A stretch of DNA of 50,062 nt from positions 1-50,062 of the forward strand of contig JAILLA010000007.1 of the NCBI GenBank assembly GCA_024693325.1, in the 5' to 3' direction. Made by a program: the position numbers and the translations under genes. The notes under the pieces were generated by a model, which was given only the letters and a program-made list of their open reading frames with translations, was not told the origin of the DNA and searched no databases. Below, piece after piece: positions 41,008 to 48,889 of the stretch. Every line of letters starts with the position of its first letter. Within the stretch, counting starts at the first letter, position 1. Source of the stretch: Solobacterium sp. (GTDB lineage: Bacteria; Bacillota_I; Bacilli_A; Erysipelotrichales; Erysipelotrichaceae).

Positions 41008-42282
41008 TTATTTTGTCTGTGTTTTTGAGATCAGCGGTCCGCAGAGACCTTCCACACCGGTCAGTGCAAGCACGCACAGCAGGTTCTTTTGGACGCCTTT
41101 GTATGCGTCAGTGGGATCATACCATTCACTGATATCATGCGTTCCGCCGCTCTTTCCGCCGCTGCAGATCGTTGCGGCAGGGATGCCTTTGGACAGAGGG
41201 ATATTCGCGTCTGTGGAGGACAGGCTTCTCAGGACGGGCTGAACGCCCGACACTTCAAATGCATTCTTCAGGATCGTTACGATCTCACAGTCCTCATCCT
41301 GTATTCCTCCCATGGATCCGCCCAGTACTTCCGTGCTGATCTGTATGCGTGCATCCAGATCAAAATTCTTCCGTCTTCCGTTTGCGGCAGACCAGTTCCG
41401 TTCTTCTTCCCATCTTGCATATTCTTCATCAGCACATTCATGAGCGATATCCAGGCACTTCTGATGGAACGCCTTCATCACCTCACCGTCCGCGCTTCTG
41501 ACATCCATGGTAAATGAACATTCGCTGGCTATGGAAGTAACACCGGTGCCGCCTTTGACCGTTGATACATTGAAGATCGTAAACGGATCATTCGGTACGC
41601 GCTGTTCAGCGATCCTGGCGATCGTCCTGCCCATGCACATGATCGGGTTGACCAGTCCGAAGGCACCCATGGAATGACCGCCGGGTCCGCAGAATGTGAT
41701 GCGGTACTGGACATCGGATACGCCTCCGTATGTCAGCTGGTCCCCGCAGCCGTCGATCGAGATGAACGCGTCAACCTTCGTATTCTTTGTTTCAAAGATA
41801 TGGCGCATGCCCCGGAAGTTTCCGACGCCTTCTTCACCGACATCCCCGCCGATGATCAGCGTACATGCCGGTCTGATATCCGCTTCCTTCATTGCCCTCA
41901 GCAGTGCCAGCACTTCCGCACATCCTCTTGTATCGTCGCAGATCCCGGGAATACAGATGCGTGAGCCTTCCCTTCTGAGCTTCAGTTCCGTATCCATCGG
42001 GAATACAGTGTCAAGGTGCGCGCTGACCCATACGACCGGACTGTTTTCTGGTCCGGGGATGACCGTATAGGTATTCAGGACTTCATCCTGCACAGCTTCA
42101 TATCCCATCTCTTCGATCAGTTCTTTGAATCTGGCTGCTTTCTGTTCCTCGTGGTTGGAATACGCAGGGATCAGTGCCAGTTCGATCTGCTGTTCTGTAA
42201 TGTGATCTGCGTCCTGTTCGATGAATGCCAGTGCTTTCTGTACGCACGCGCTGTCGTGAAGTTTCCTGATCTGTTCTTTCAT
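41008..42282 (-). CDS. M20 family metallopeptidase (peptidase T-like)
   Basis: This 424-residue co-catalytic zinc hydrolase has VSAHLDTVFP (His-Asp), GICDDTRGCAE (bridging Asp), GGDVGEEGVGN (Glu-Glu) and ISIDGCGD, with a dimerisation domain from about residue 205. M20 enzymes trim di-/tripeptides or deacylate amino acids. It starts 14 bases after the GH13 stop, on the same strand, so it is the second gene of a GH13-M20 operon; the metabolic link between the two is not obvious. Confidence 0.88.
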   Translation of the reverse strand: MKEQIRKLHDSACVQKALAFIEQDADHITEQQIELALIPAYSNHEEQKAARFKELIEEMGYEAVQDEVLNTYTVIPGPENSPVVWVSAHLDTVFPMDTELKLRREGSRICIPGICDDTRGCAEVLALLRAMKEADIRPACTLIIGGDVGEEGVGNFRGMRHIFETKNTKVDAFISIDGCGDQLTYGGVSDVQYRITFCGPGGHSMGAFGLVNPIMCMGRTIARIAEQRVPNDPFTIFNVSTVKGGTGVTSIASECSFTMDVRSADGEVMKAFHQKCLDIAHECADEEYARWEEERNWSAANGRRKNFDLDARIQISTEVLGGSMGGIQDEDCEIVTILKNAFEVSGVQPVLRSLSSTDANIPLSKGIPAATICSGGKSGGTHDISEWYDPTDAYKGVQKNLLCVLALTGVEGLCGPLISKTQTK

Positions 42283-42296
42283 GTGTGACCTCTTTT

Positions 42297-43838
42297 CTAT
42301 TGCAGTATGATGAACGCGCTTTTCGCGGGAATGATCTGTTCATGGATCTCTTTCTGCGCAAAGCTGTAGAGTACGGTACCTGCGGTACCGGTATCCAGAT
42401 GGATATCGTTTTCAGAAGGATTCAGGATGACCAGGATCCGTTCTGTATCAGAACTGCGCTCATATACAAGCGGATAACCGTGGTAATTGATCATTCTGAA
42501 GTCAGACCTTCCGGACAGGGAAGGATGCTGTTGACGAAGGGCGATCAGCTTACGGACTTCGTTCCATATGGAATCCGGATCATTCATTTCCGTTTCTGCG
42601 TTGATCTGATCCATATGTGCTGTGTCCTGCGGCACATACAGCATGGATGCCGGCGCAGCCGAGAAGCCGGCGTTGACCGAATGGTCCCACTGCATCGGGG
42701 ACCTGGATCCGGTACGGTAATAGCCGCCCTCTTTGGAATGCAGGCCCTCCACATAATTCATACCCAGTTCATCCCCGTAGTAGATGAACGGAATGCCCGG
42801 CATGGTGAGCAGGAAGGCAAACGCGATCCTGATCTCATCGGGTGTTAAAGTTCTTGCCAGGCGGTACATATCATGGTTGCCTGACGGGATGCAGATCAGT
42901 CCGTTCCCGTCTTTTGTCTTTGCCAGGTTTTTCAGGTATACGTCAAAGAATGCCTCCGCGCTGCCGTGACCCGCAAAATACGGATGATCTGTCCGGAACA
43001 GGTCCGGATAATGGGAAGGACCGAAGTGCAGGACAAAGTCCATGTCAAATCCAGCTTCCAGCGCTTTCTCTGCGTCACCCCATTCCGAAACGATCACAGC
43101 ATCGGGATATTCCCGATCCAGCCATTTTCGGATATCCTGCCAGAGACTGATCGTGCCTTTACTGTCGGGATCGTTCTTTACAAGCGAACCAGCCATATCG
43201 ACACGGAAGCCGTCCACGCCCATATCCAGCCAGAATTTCATAATGTTTTTCAGTTCTGCCCTTGTGGACATCGGACCCTCATCATCCACCGACTGTTCCC
43301 AGTCACAGCCTTCATCCTTAACGGCAAAGCCGTAATTCAAAGCAGGCTGTGCAGTGAAGAAGTTGACGGCAGCTGCCCCGTCGCGGTCATAGCCGCCTCT
43401 CAGCCATCCCATGATATTGCCGACGTTGTTCGGGGCGTTCCAGACCGTATCCGTCCAGACATATCTGTCGGTATATTTGTTTTTCTCAGGCAGACAGGAC
43501 TGACGGAACCATTCACATTCAACGCTTGTATGTCCGGCAACAAGGTCCAGGATCAGGTGCATGCCCTTTTCATGCATCGCCGTGCAGAGACGCTTCAGGT
43601 CTTCGTTGGTGCCGTACCGTTCCGCCACTTTGTAAAAGTCGCGCACATCGTATCCGGCATCCACGAACGGGGAATCAAAGCAGGGATTCATCCAGACCGC
43701 ATCACAGCCAAGTTCCCTGATATAGTCCAGTTTTTCAATAATGCCATTGATATCACCGATACCGTCCGCGTTCGTATCTTTGAAAGACTGCGGGTATATT
43801 TCGTAAAACACCGCTTCATCGAGCCATTTTCCAGCCAT
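42297..43838 (-). CDS. GH13 alpha-glucosidase-type enzyme
   Basis: This 513-residue glycoside hydrolase has the full GH13 set: ADGIGDINGIIEKLDY, DLVAGHTS, GFRVDMAGSL (nucleophile Asp), VIVSEWG (acid Glu) and SGNHDMYR (Asp). The domain order and NADGIGD start match oligo-1,6-glucosidase and trehalose-hydrolase relatives. It acts in the cytoplasm, with no signal peptide. The start MAGKW at 43838 is eight bases from AAGGATGG. It is divergent from a GPH sugar symporter gene, suggesting it hydrolyses an imported alpha-glucoside. Confidence 0.9.
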   Translation of the reverse strand: MAGKWLDEAVFYEIYPQSFKDTNADGIGDINGIIEKLDYIRELGCDAVWMNPCFDSPFVDAGYDVRDFYKVAERYGTNEDLKRLCTAMHEKGMHLILDLVAGHTSVECEWFRQSCLPEKNKYTDRYVWTDTVWNAPNNVGNIMGWLRGGYDRDGAAAVNFFTAQPALNYGFAVKDEGCDWEQSVDDEGPMSTRAELKNIMKFWLDMGVDGFRVDMAGSLVKNDPDSKGTISLWQDIRKWLDREYPDAVIVSEWGDAEKALEAGFDMDFVLHFGPSHYPDLFRTDHPYFAGHGSAEAFFDVYLKNLAKTKDGNGLICIPSGNHDMYRLARTLTPDEIRIAFAFLLTMPGIPFIYYGDELGMNYVEGLHSKEGGYYRTGSRSPMQWDHSVNAGFSAAPASMLYVPQDTAHMDQINAETEMNDPDSIWNEVRKLIALRQQHPSLSGRSDFRMINYHGYPLVYERSSDTERILVILNPSENDIHLDTGTAGTVLYSFAQKEIHEQIIPAKSAFIILQ

Positions 43839-43925
43839 ATTCAAAACCATCCTTACCGTAATCATACCCCATATGAGCCCGCTGATGAGTTTTGTGACTA
43901 TAATAATTTATACGAGGTGTTTATC

Positions 43926-45422
43926 ATGCACAGCAATCAGACAATGAAAAAGAACCTGATCATGTTTCCGCTCGGCACTGTCGGCAGGGATATGGTCTAC
44001 ACACTGGTCACAAACTATCTTCTGACATTCATCCTGTTCACAAAGCAGCTGACAAACGGACAGCTCGGAGCGATCACGGCGATCATGGTAGGCGCCAGGA
44101 TCTTCGACGCGCTGAACGATCCCATCATGGGAGACATCATTGAGCATACCCGTACGAAATGGGGCAAGTTCAAGCCGTGGCTGGTCATCGGCATCCTGAC
44201 GACATCCGTTGTCGTATGGACTGTTTTCAATGTGAATCTTACCGGCTGGAAGTTCGTCGTCCTGTTCGGTTTCTTCTATTTCTTCTACTCGCTGACCTAC
44301 ACGATGCATGATATCTCCTACTGGGGCATGATCCCTGCCCTGAGCTCTGACGCGGATGCCAGGAACAGGTTCACTGCCAAGGCAACGCTGTTTGCCGGTA
44401 TCGGAAGCACGCTGGCGGGAATTGCCATACCGATGCTGACGACGGGCAGGTATGCGCTCGGGGGAAATGCCAAAACGGCATACGGCATCATTGCCGGGAT
44501 CGTCTGCGTACTGGCACCGCTGTTCCTGTCATTTACGATCTTCGGTGTACGGGAACGCCGTGATAATTTCACCGATGATGAAAACTCATTCAGCCTGAAG
44601 GCGATATTCAATACGATCAAGGCAAATGATCAGTTAAGCTGGATCGCTGTGATCTTCCTGATCCAGCAGATCGGCAACGGACTGATCATCGGAGGGCTTG
44701 GCTCCACATATATCTATATCGAGTTCGGCTACAACGGAGGACTGTATTCCCTGTTCACAACGATCGGAATGGCTGCGACAGCCTTCCTCATGATCTTCTA
44801 TCCGGCGATCTCAAAGAGGATCCACAGGAAGCCGCTCATGAAGATCATGCTGTATATCTCTATCGCGGGATATGTCCTGATGCTGGGAAGCGGTCTGCTT
44901 CTGCCGGCAGGCGATATGGCGAAATACGCATGCATCGTCTTAGGTTACATGATCTCCAATTTCGGCCAGTACTGCTACTACCTGATCATGATGATCTCGA
45001 TCATCAATGCGGTCGAATACAACGAATACAAAACAGGCAGAAGAGATGAAGCGATCATCACATCATTGAGACCGTTCATCACCAAGCTCAGTTCAGCCCT
45101 GACTGCCGTTCTGACATCCGGAGCCTACATGATCTTCGGCATCACCCGGTTCACCAACAGGATCTCCGAATATGAGAGCGCGGCCGCCACGGGAACGATC
45201 AGTGAGACCGAGAAGATGGATCTGATCTCACAGGTCCTGACCAACGTACAGCGTTCACAGGCATCCGGCCTGCTGATCCTGATGACGGTGCTGCCATGCC
45301 TCATGATGATCATTTCCTACCTGCTTTATATCAGGCACTATATTCTTGACGAAGATGAGTATGTGCGGATCTGCAATATCCTGGAAGAGAGGCAGTGGGA
45401 GGAATCCTATGAGCATAACTAA
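43926..45422 (+). CDS. GPH (glycoside-pentoside-hexuronide):cation symporter
   Basis: This 498-residue transporter has 12 predicted membrane segments and the melibiose-carrier signature ARIFDALNDPIMGDIIEHT, then TKWGKFKPWL. GPH symporters import glycosides with sodium or protons. The start at 43926 follows CGAGGTG; the same frame is open upstream to 42966, but that part is antisense to the GH13 gene. Its last codons overlap the start of the PIG-L gene by 14 bases. Confidence 0.92.
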   Translation: MHSNQTMKKNLIMFPLGTVGRDMVYTLVTNYLLTFILFTKQLTNGQLGAITAIMVGARIFDALNDPIMGDIIEHTRTKWGKFKPWLVIGILTTSVVVWTVFNVNLTGWKFVVLFGFFYFFYSLTYTMHDISYWGMIPALSSDADARNRFTAKATLFAGIGSTLAGIAIPMLTTGRYALGGNAKTAYGIIAGIVCVLAPLFLSFTIFGVRERRDNFTDDENSFSLKAIFNTIKANDQLSWIAVIFLIQQIGNGLIIGGLGSTYIYIEFGYNGGLYSLFTTIGMAATAFLMIFYPAISKRIHRKPLMKIMLYISIAGYVLMLGSGLLLPAGDMAKYACIVLGYMISNFGQYCYYLIMMISIINAVEYNEYKTGRRDEAIITSLRPFITKLSSALTAVLTSGAYMIFGITRFTNRISEYESAAATGTISETEKMDLISQVLTNVQRSQASGLLILMTVLPCLMMIISYLLYIRHYILDEDEYVRICNILEERQWEESYEHN

Positions 45423-46179
45423 GCTGGCATTGAGATTCGCGGCACCCCTGCCTGATATCTGTTCATTTGACAGATACCTGTTCTTCGGCCCGCATCCGGA
45501 TGATATTGAGATCGGAGCAGGTGCCACGGCCGCAAAGCTTGCCGCGGAAGGCAAACAGATCTGCTTTGTCATCTGTACGGACGGACGGTTCGGAGGCGGT
45601 TATGTACCGGACATGAAGCCTTCGCAGCTGGCTGAAAAAAGAAAACTGGAAGCTTCTGATTCCGCGCATCTGCTCGGCGTCCATGATGTACGTTTCCTTG
45701 ACTTCAGTGACGGAGGTTTCTATAAGTACAAAGATCTCAAGCGGGAGATCGCCGGAGTCATCGGTGACTTCAAACCGGATGTGATCTTCGCGCCGGATCC
45801 CGATGTTTCCAGTGAGTGTCATATCGACCACCTGAATACGGGAAACGCAGTCAAACAGATCGGCTTGTTCGCGCCGTTTGCGGGCATTATGAAAAAATAT
45901 GATGCTGAATGTGCTGATGTAAAGGCAGTCGCACTGTATATGACAGCGAAGCCGAACCAGTATATCAGCACGGGAAAATACATGTACCTTCAAGACAGGG
46001 CGGTATTTCAGTGCCATAAAACACAGTTTCCCGAAGGTGCTTCAGAGACCGGTGCGATCCGTGCCTACTGGAAGCTAAGAGCCATTGACTTTGGGATCCG
46101 GAGTCTCAAAGGACAGGCAGAAGGCTTCCGTGTGCTTGGTCCGACACAGATGCACTGCCTGCCGGAAGCTGGACTCTGA
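45409..46179 (+). CDS. PIG-L/LmbE-family deacetylase
   Basis: This 256-residue zinc-dependent N-deacetylase has the family site GPHPDDIEIGAG (residues ~25-36) and HIDH further on (near 140), which together hold the metal and base. Family members remove acetyl groups from N-acetylglucosamine conjugates. ATG at 45409 follows GGGAGGA and lies inside the symporter gene, so expression is coupled. The pairing suggests the imported glycoside carries an N-acyl sugar, a testable inference. Confidence 0.88.
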   Translation: MSITKLALRFAAPLPDICSFDRYLFFGPHPDDIEIGAGATAAKLAAEGKQICFVICTDGRFGGGYVPDMKPSQLAEKRKLEASDSAHLLGVHDVRFLDFSDGGFYKYKDLKREIAGVIGDFKPDVIFAPDPDVSSECHIDHLNTGNAVKQIGLFAPFAGIMKKYDAECADVKAVALYMTAKPNQYISTGKYMYLQDRAVFQCHKTQFPEGASETGAIRAYWKLRAIDFGIRSLKGQAEGFRVLGPTQMHCLPEAGL

Positions 46180-46246
46180 ACGATTCCATATGAAATGAGA
46201 CTTCACAGCGACTGTTGAAAATGAAGTCCCGGAAAAACAGCGGTAT

Positions 46247-46283
46247 GAAAACAGGGAAGAAATGTGACTTCTTCCCTGTTTAT
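46247..46283. terminator. Bidirectional terminator after the PIG-L gene
   Basis: AAACAGGGAAGAA/TTCTTCCCTGTTT stem with a short loop, between convergent PIG-L and ion-channel genes. Confidence 0.8.
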
Positions 46284-46317
46284 TCAGCCGGTTTTCTGCG
46301 TCATGAGGTTTGTGTAT

Positions 46318-48141
46318 TTATTCTTTGCCGATCATGATCAGCCGGTCGTTTTCAGCGATTTTGATCGGCAGGACAGACCCTGCGATGATCTTGAAAGGAT
46401 TGTCTTTAGTCCGGATCCCCATCAGGATACCACCGCGGGCATATACATATTTAAGCAGTTCTTTATAAGTCATTTCTACACCGGCAAGAGCCATCTCGGA
46501 TGCCGGTTTCATATATGCTTCCGAGCCTTCTTCCGACAGCAATTCATTGAAGACAGGTGCCCTTCTGACATCAGCGCTGATCTGTGACAGCATCATCGAG
46601 GAGAGATCCGTGGCAACGATAAAGTCTTCGGAGTCCTCCATGTTGATCAGATCGCGGTTATTCTCACAGCGCATTTCCGCGGTGATGGTAAACGACCACT
46701 TGTATTTTTTCTTGATATTGCGCAGCCGGATGATCCGCAGCATGGTTTCGGTATCGGAATCTTCTTCCTTTTTGCGGTGATCGGACAGGATGCAGACGTG
46801 GCTGGCATCCCTGACCATATCCAGGAGATTGCGGTCGTATTCGGTGCTTCGGAAATCAGCTGTCAATTCGGAAACGAATTTTTCATTCTCCGGAATGAAA
46901 GCTGCTTTATCCTGCTGGGAAACACCGATCAGTTTGATGCGTTGGATATTGTCAGGCAGTTCCTGCATGATCGTTAAGATCGATGAGTTGATCCCGAAAA
47001 TCACAACTTCCTCGATCGGTTTCGAAGGAATCTCGATAAACTCGGAGGGGATCCGTGACTCCTGAAGATCCTCAAGAATCAGATCTCCGGGATCTTCCTC
47101 AAATGTGATCAGGATGTCATTTTCCTTTATGATGGTATCCGGTGCCGGGTTGATCAGCGCCCTTTCATTGCGGAACAGACCTGTGACGATTCCTTTTCGC
47201 CCGGACAGCACGACTGATCCGAACGGCAGCCCGGCTGTTTCCGGTCTCCGCTCAAAATAGAATTCATAATTGTCAAAGTCGATCATGTCGAGAAGCGCTT
47301 CAAAGATACCGGTCTGCGTCGTCGAACGGGCGATGATGCGGGCGACAATATCACCGGAATACAGCATTGTGATCCCGCTTTCTTTCATCATTTCCCTTGA
47401 GAACACACGGGTATTTGAATCGACGGAAGCAACGATCCTCGGACGCCTGCTGCTGCCCATCATCAGGATCTCAGCCGCCAGCAGAGTCTTGATCGTACGG
47501 CCGCGGTTTCTGGTATTTACCACAAGTGTCGAACAATCCGGGATCGCGCAGCAGCGCAGATCGTTGGGACTGGTGGTATCGCCCTTGATCGTGATCAGCC
47601 GGATGTTATTGGGGACAGCAACATTCTTTCTGATCGCCTGCTCCATATCCTGGCGCTCCATATCCTCAACAATGACGATCGTGCGTCTGTCTTTCCAGGT
47701 AGACTTGATCATCTCCTTCAGCAGAGCGTATTCACCGCTGCGGAAACCGAGAATGACGGTATGATTTTCTTCAATGATCTCCGGGTTTTCCTCCTGCAGG
47801 GCAATGATGCGTCCGCGGATGGTGCTGGAAAAGATACCTATGAGCATGCCGGTAAATACCATACCGGTGAGGCCCAGCAGAGTATACAGGACAATATACA
47901 GAAGCGAGCCGGAATCAGAGGACGGGAAAGACGAGGACATTGCCGATCTGAGATTGTCCCAGAATATGGCAATGACACTTTTCCCTTCAGCCTGCAGGTT
48001 AAACAGCAGGACCAGCGCTGTTACAAAAACGACAGCGGTCAGAACAAGTGTCAGAAGAAGCTTGACCATACTTGCTGTTCCCGACGCCATTCGATAATCC
48101 AGCCAGTAGCGGATCTTTTGACGAAGTGTTACCTTTCTCAT
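46318..48141 (-). CDS. CASTOR/POLLUX-family ion channel
   Basis: This 607-residue membrane protein has one transmembrane helix near residues 27-49 (LLLTLVLTAVVFVTALVLLF), a loop segment, and a second helix near 80-105 (LLYIVLYTLLGLTGMVFTGMLIGIFSSTIRGRI). Two tandem RCK/TrkA-N-like Rossmann domains follow (NHTVILGFRSGEYALLKEM; EEVVIFGINSSILTIM). This is the architecture of plant nuclear CASTOR/POLLUX channels and their little-studied bacterial relatives. The ion is unknown, potassium or calcium by analogy. ATG follows GTGGGGG. Confidence 0.85.
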   Translation of the reverse strand: MRKVTLRQKIRYWLDYRMASGTASMVKLLLTLVLTAVVFVTALVLLFNLQAEGKSVIAIFWDNLRSAMSSSFPSSDSGSLLYIVLYTLLGLTGMVFTGMLIGIFSSTIRGRIIALQEENPEIIEENHTVILGFRSGEYALLKEMIKSTWKDRRTIVIVEDMERQDMEQAIRKNVAVPNNIRLITIKGDTTSPNDLRCCAIPDCSTLVVNTRNRGRTIKTLLAAEILMMGSSRRPRIVASVDSNTRVFSREMMKESGITMLYSGDIVARIIARSTTQTGIFEALLDMIDFDNYEFYFERRPETAGLPFGSVVLSGRKGIVTGLFRNERALINPAPDTIIKENDILITFEEDPGDLILEDLQESRIPSEFIEIPSKPIEEVVIFGINSSILTIMQELPDNIQRIKLIGVSQQDKAAFIPENEKFVSELTADFRSTEYDRNLLDMVRDASHVCILSDHRKKEEDSDTETMLRIIRLRNIKKKYKWSFTITAEMRCENNRDLINMEDSEDFIVATDLSSMMLSQISADVRRAPVFNELLSEEGSEAYMKPASEMALAGVEMTYKELLKYVYARGGILMGIRTKDNPFKIIAGSVLPIKIAENDRLIMIGKE

Positions 48142-48227
48142 AATGCCCCCACAGAAAAAATAAAGTTATGTCACTATTGTAACAGCAAAAACGAAAATAT
48201 CATTCAGCCTTCTCTTTTCGGAATAGT

Positions 48228-48259
48228 AAAAAAGGACACGACAAACTGCTGTCATGTCC
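48228..48259 (-). terminator. Intrinsic terminator with no upstream gene left
   Basis: On the minus strand GGACATGACA/TGTCGTGTCC with a six-base loop and six T. The only sequence upstream of it on that strand is about 80 bases before the IS begins, so the gene it served seems to have been displaced. On the plus strand 48289-48327 has a 12-codon ORF (MKTGRLTGIPAV) after GAAAGGA, of unclear meaning. Confidence 0.6.
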
Positions 48260-48452
48260 GCCGCAATATAAATGAGGTAAGAAAGGAAATGAAAACCGGC
48301 AGGCTGACCGGCATCCCGGCTGTATAGAGTCTTCTGTTTTAGGACATTAAGCGGGAATCCTCGGCAATTCAATTGCCGCAGATGAAAGCGCACCATAAGT
48401 CTGCTTCTCATAGTCTTTTCATATTTATTTATAATGTTAAAAATGGTATACT

Positions 48453-48869
48453 ATGTGTATGAAAGGAAATCTCGTTCATTACAGGACTTCTGTATGTAAT
48501 ATCAATTACCATGTGGTATGGTCTGTGAAGTATCGCAGAAAGATCCTTTCCGAAGATGTGGAACTCTATCTGAAAGAGCTTGTACAGCAGATTGCTGCAG
48601 ATAAGGGCTTTACTGTTCATCTGTTTGAATGCGGTGAAGGTGATCATGTTCACTGCTTTGTGTCCGGTCCTCCGAAACTGTCAATTACAGATATAGTGAA
48701 ATATCTGAAGGGTATTACGGGAAGGAAACTGTTCGAACAGTTTCCTGAGATCAGAGAGAAACTCTGGAAGGGACAGCTGTGGAATCATTCCTACTATGTG
48801 GAAACGATCGGCTCTGTATCTGAAGAAAACATAAGAAGGTATATTGAAAAACAGACAAAAGCATACTGA
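48453..48869 (+). CDS. tnpA: Y1 HUH transposase TnpA (IS200-like)
   Basis: This 138-residue transposase cuts and joins single-stranded element ends. The HUH motif is GDHVHCFV (near residues 66-73) and the catalytic Tyr is in the C-terminal helix (ENIRRYIEKQ). The length is typical (about 130-150). ATG codons at 48453 and 48459 are both possible; no ribosome site precedes either, and an extended -10 (TGGTATACT) ends directly before 48453. tnpB follows 20 bases after the stop. All catalytic motifs look intact. Confidence 0.95.
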   Translation: MCMKGNLVHYRTSVCNINYHVVWSVKYRRKILSEDVELYLKELVQQIAADKGFTVHLFECGEGDHVHCFVSGPPKLSITDIVKYLKGITGRKLFEQFPEIREKLWKGQLWNHSYYVETIGSVSEENIRRYIEKQTKAY

Positions 48870-48889
48870 TAAGGAAGGAGGAAGAATAT

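Noticed and set aside
42966..43925. Upstream extension of the GPH symporter frame by about 320 codons
   Set aside because: The extension is antisense to the GH13 gene; a ribosome site and conserved N-terminus put the true start at 43926.
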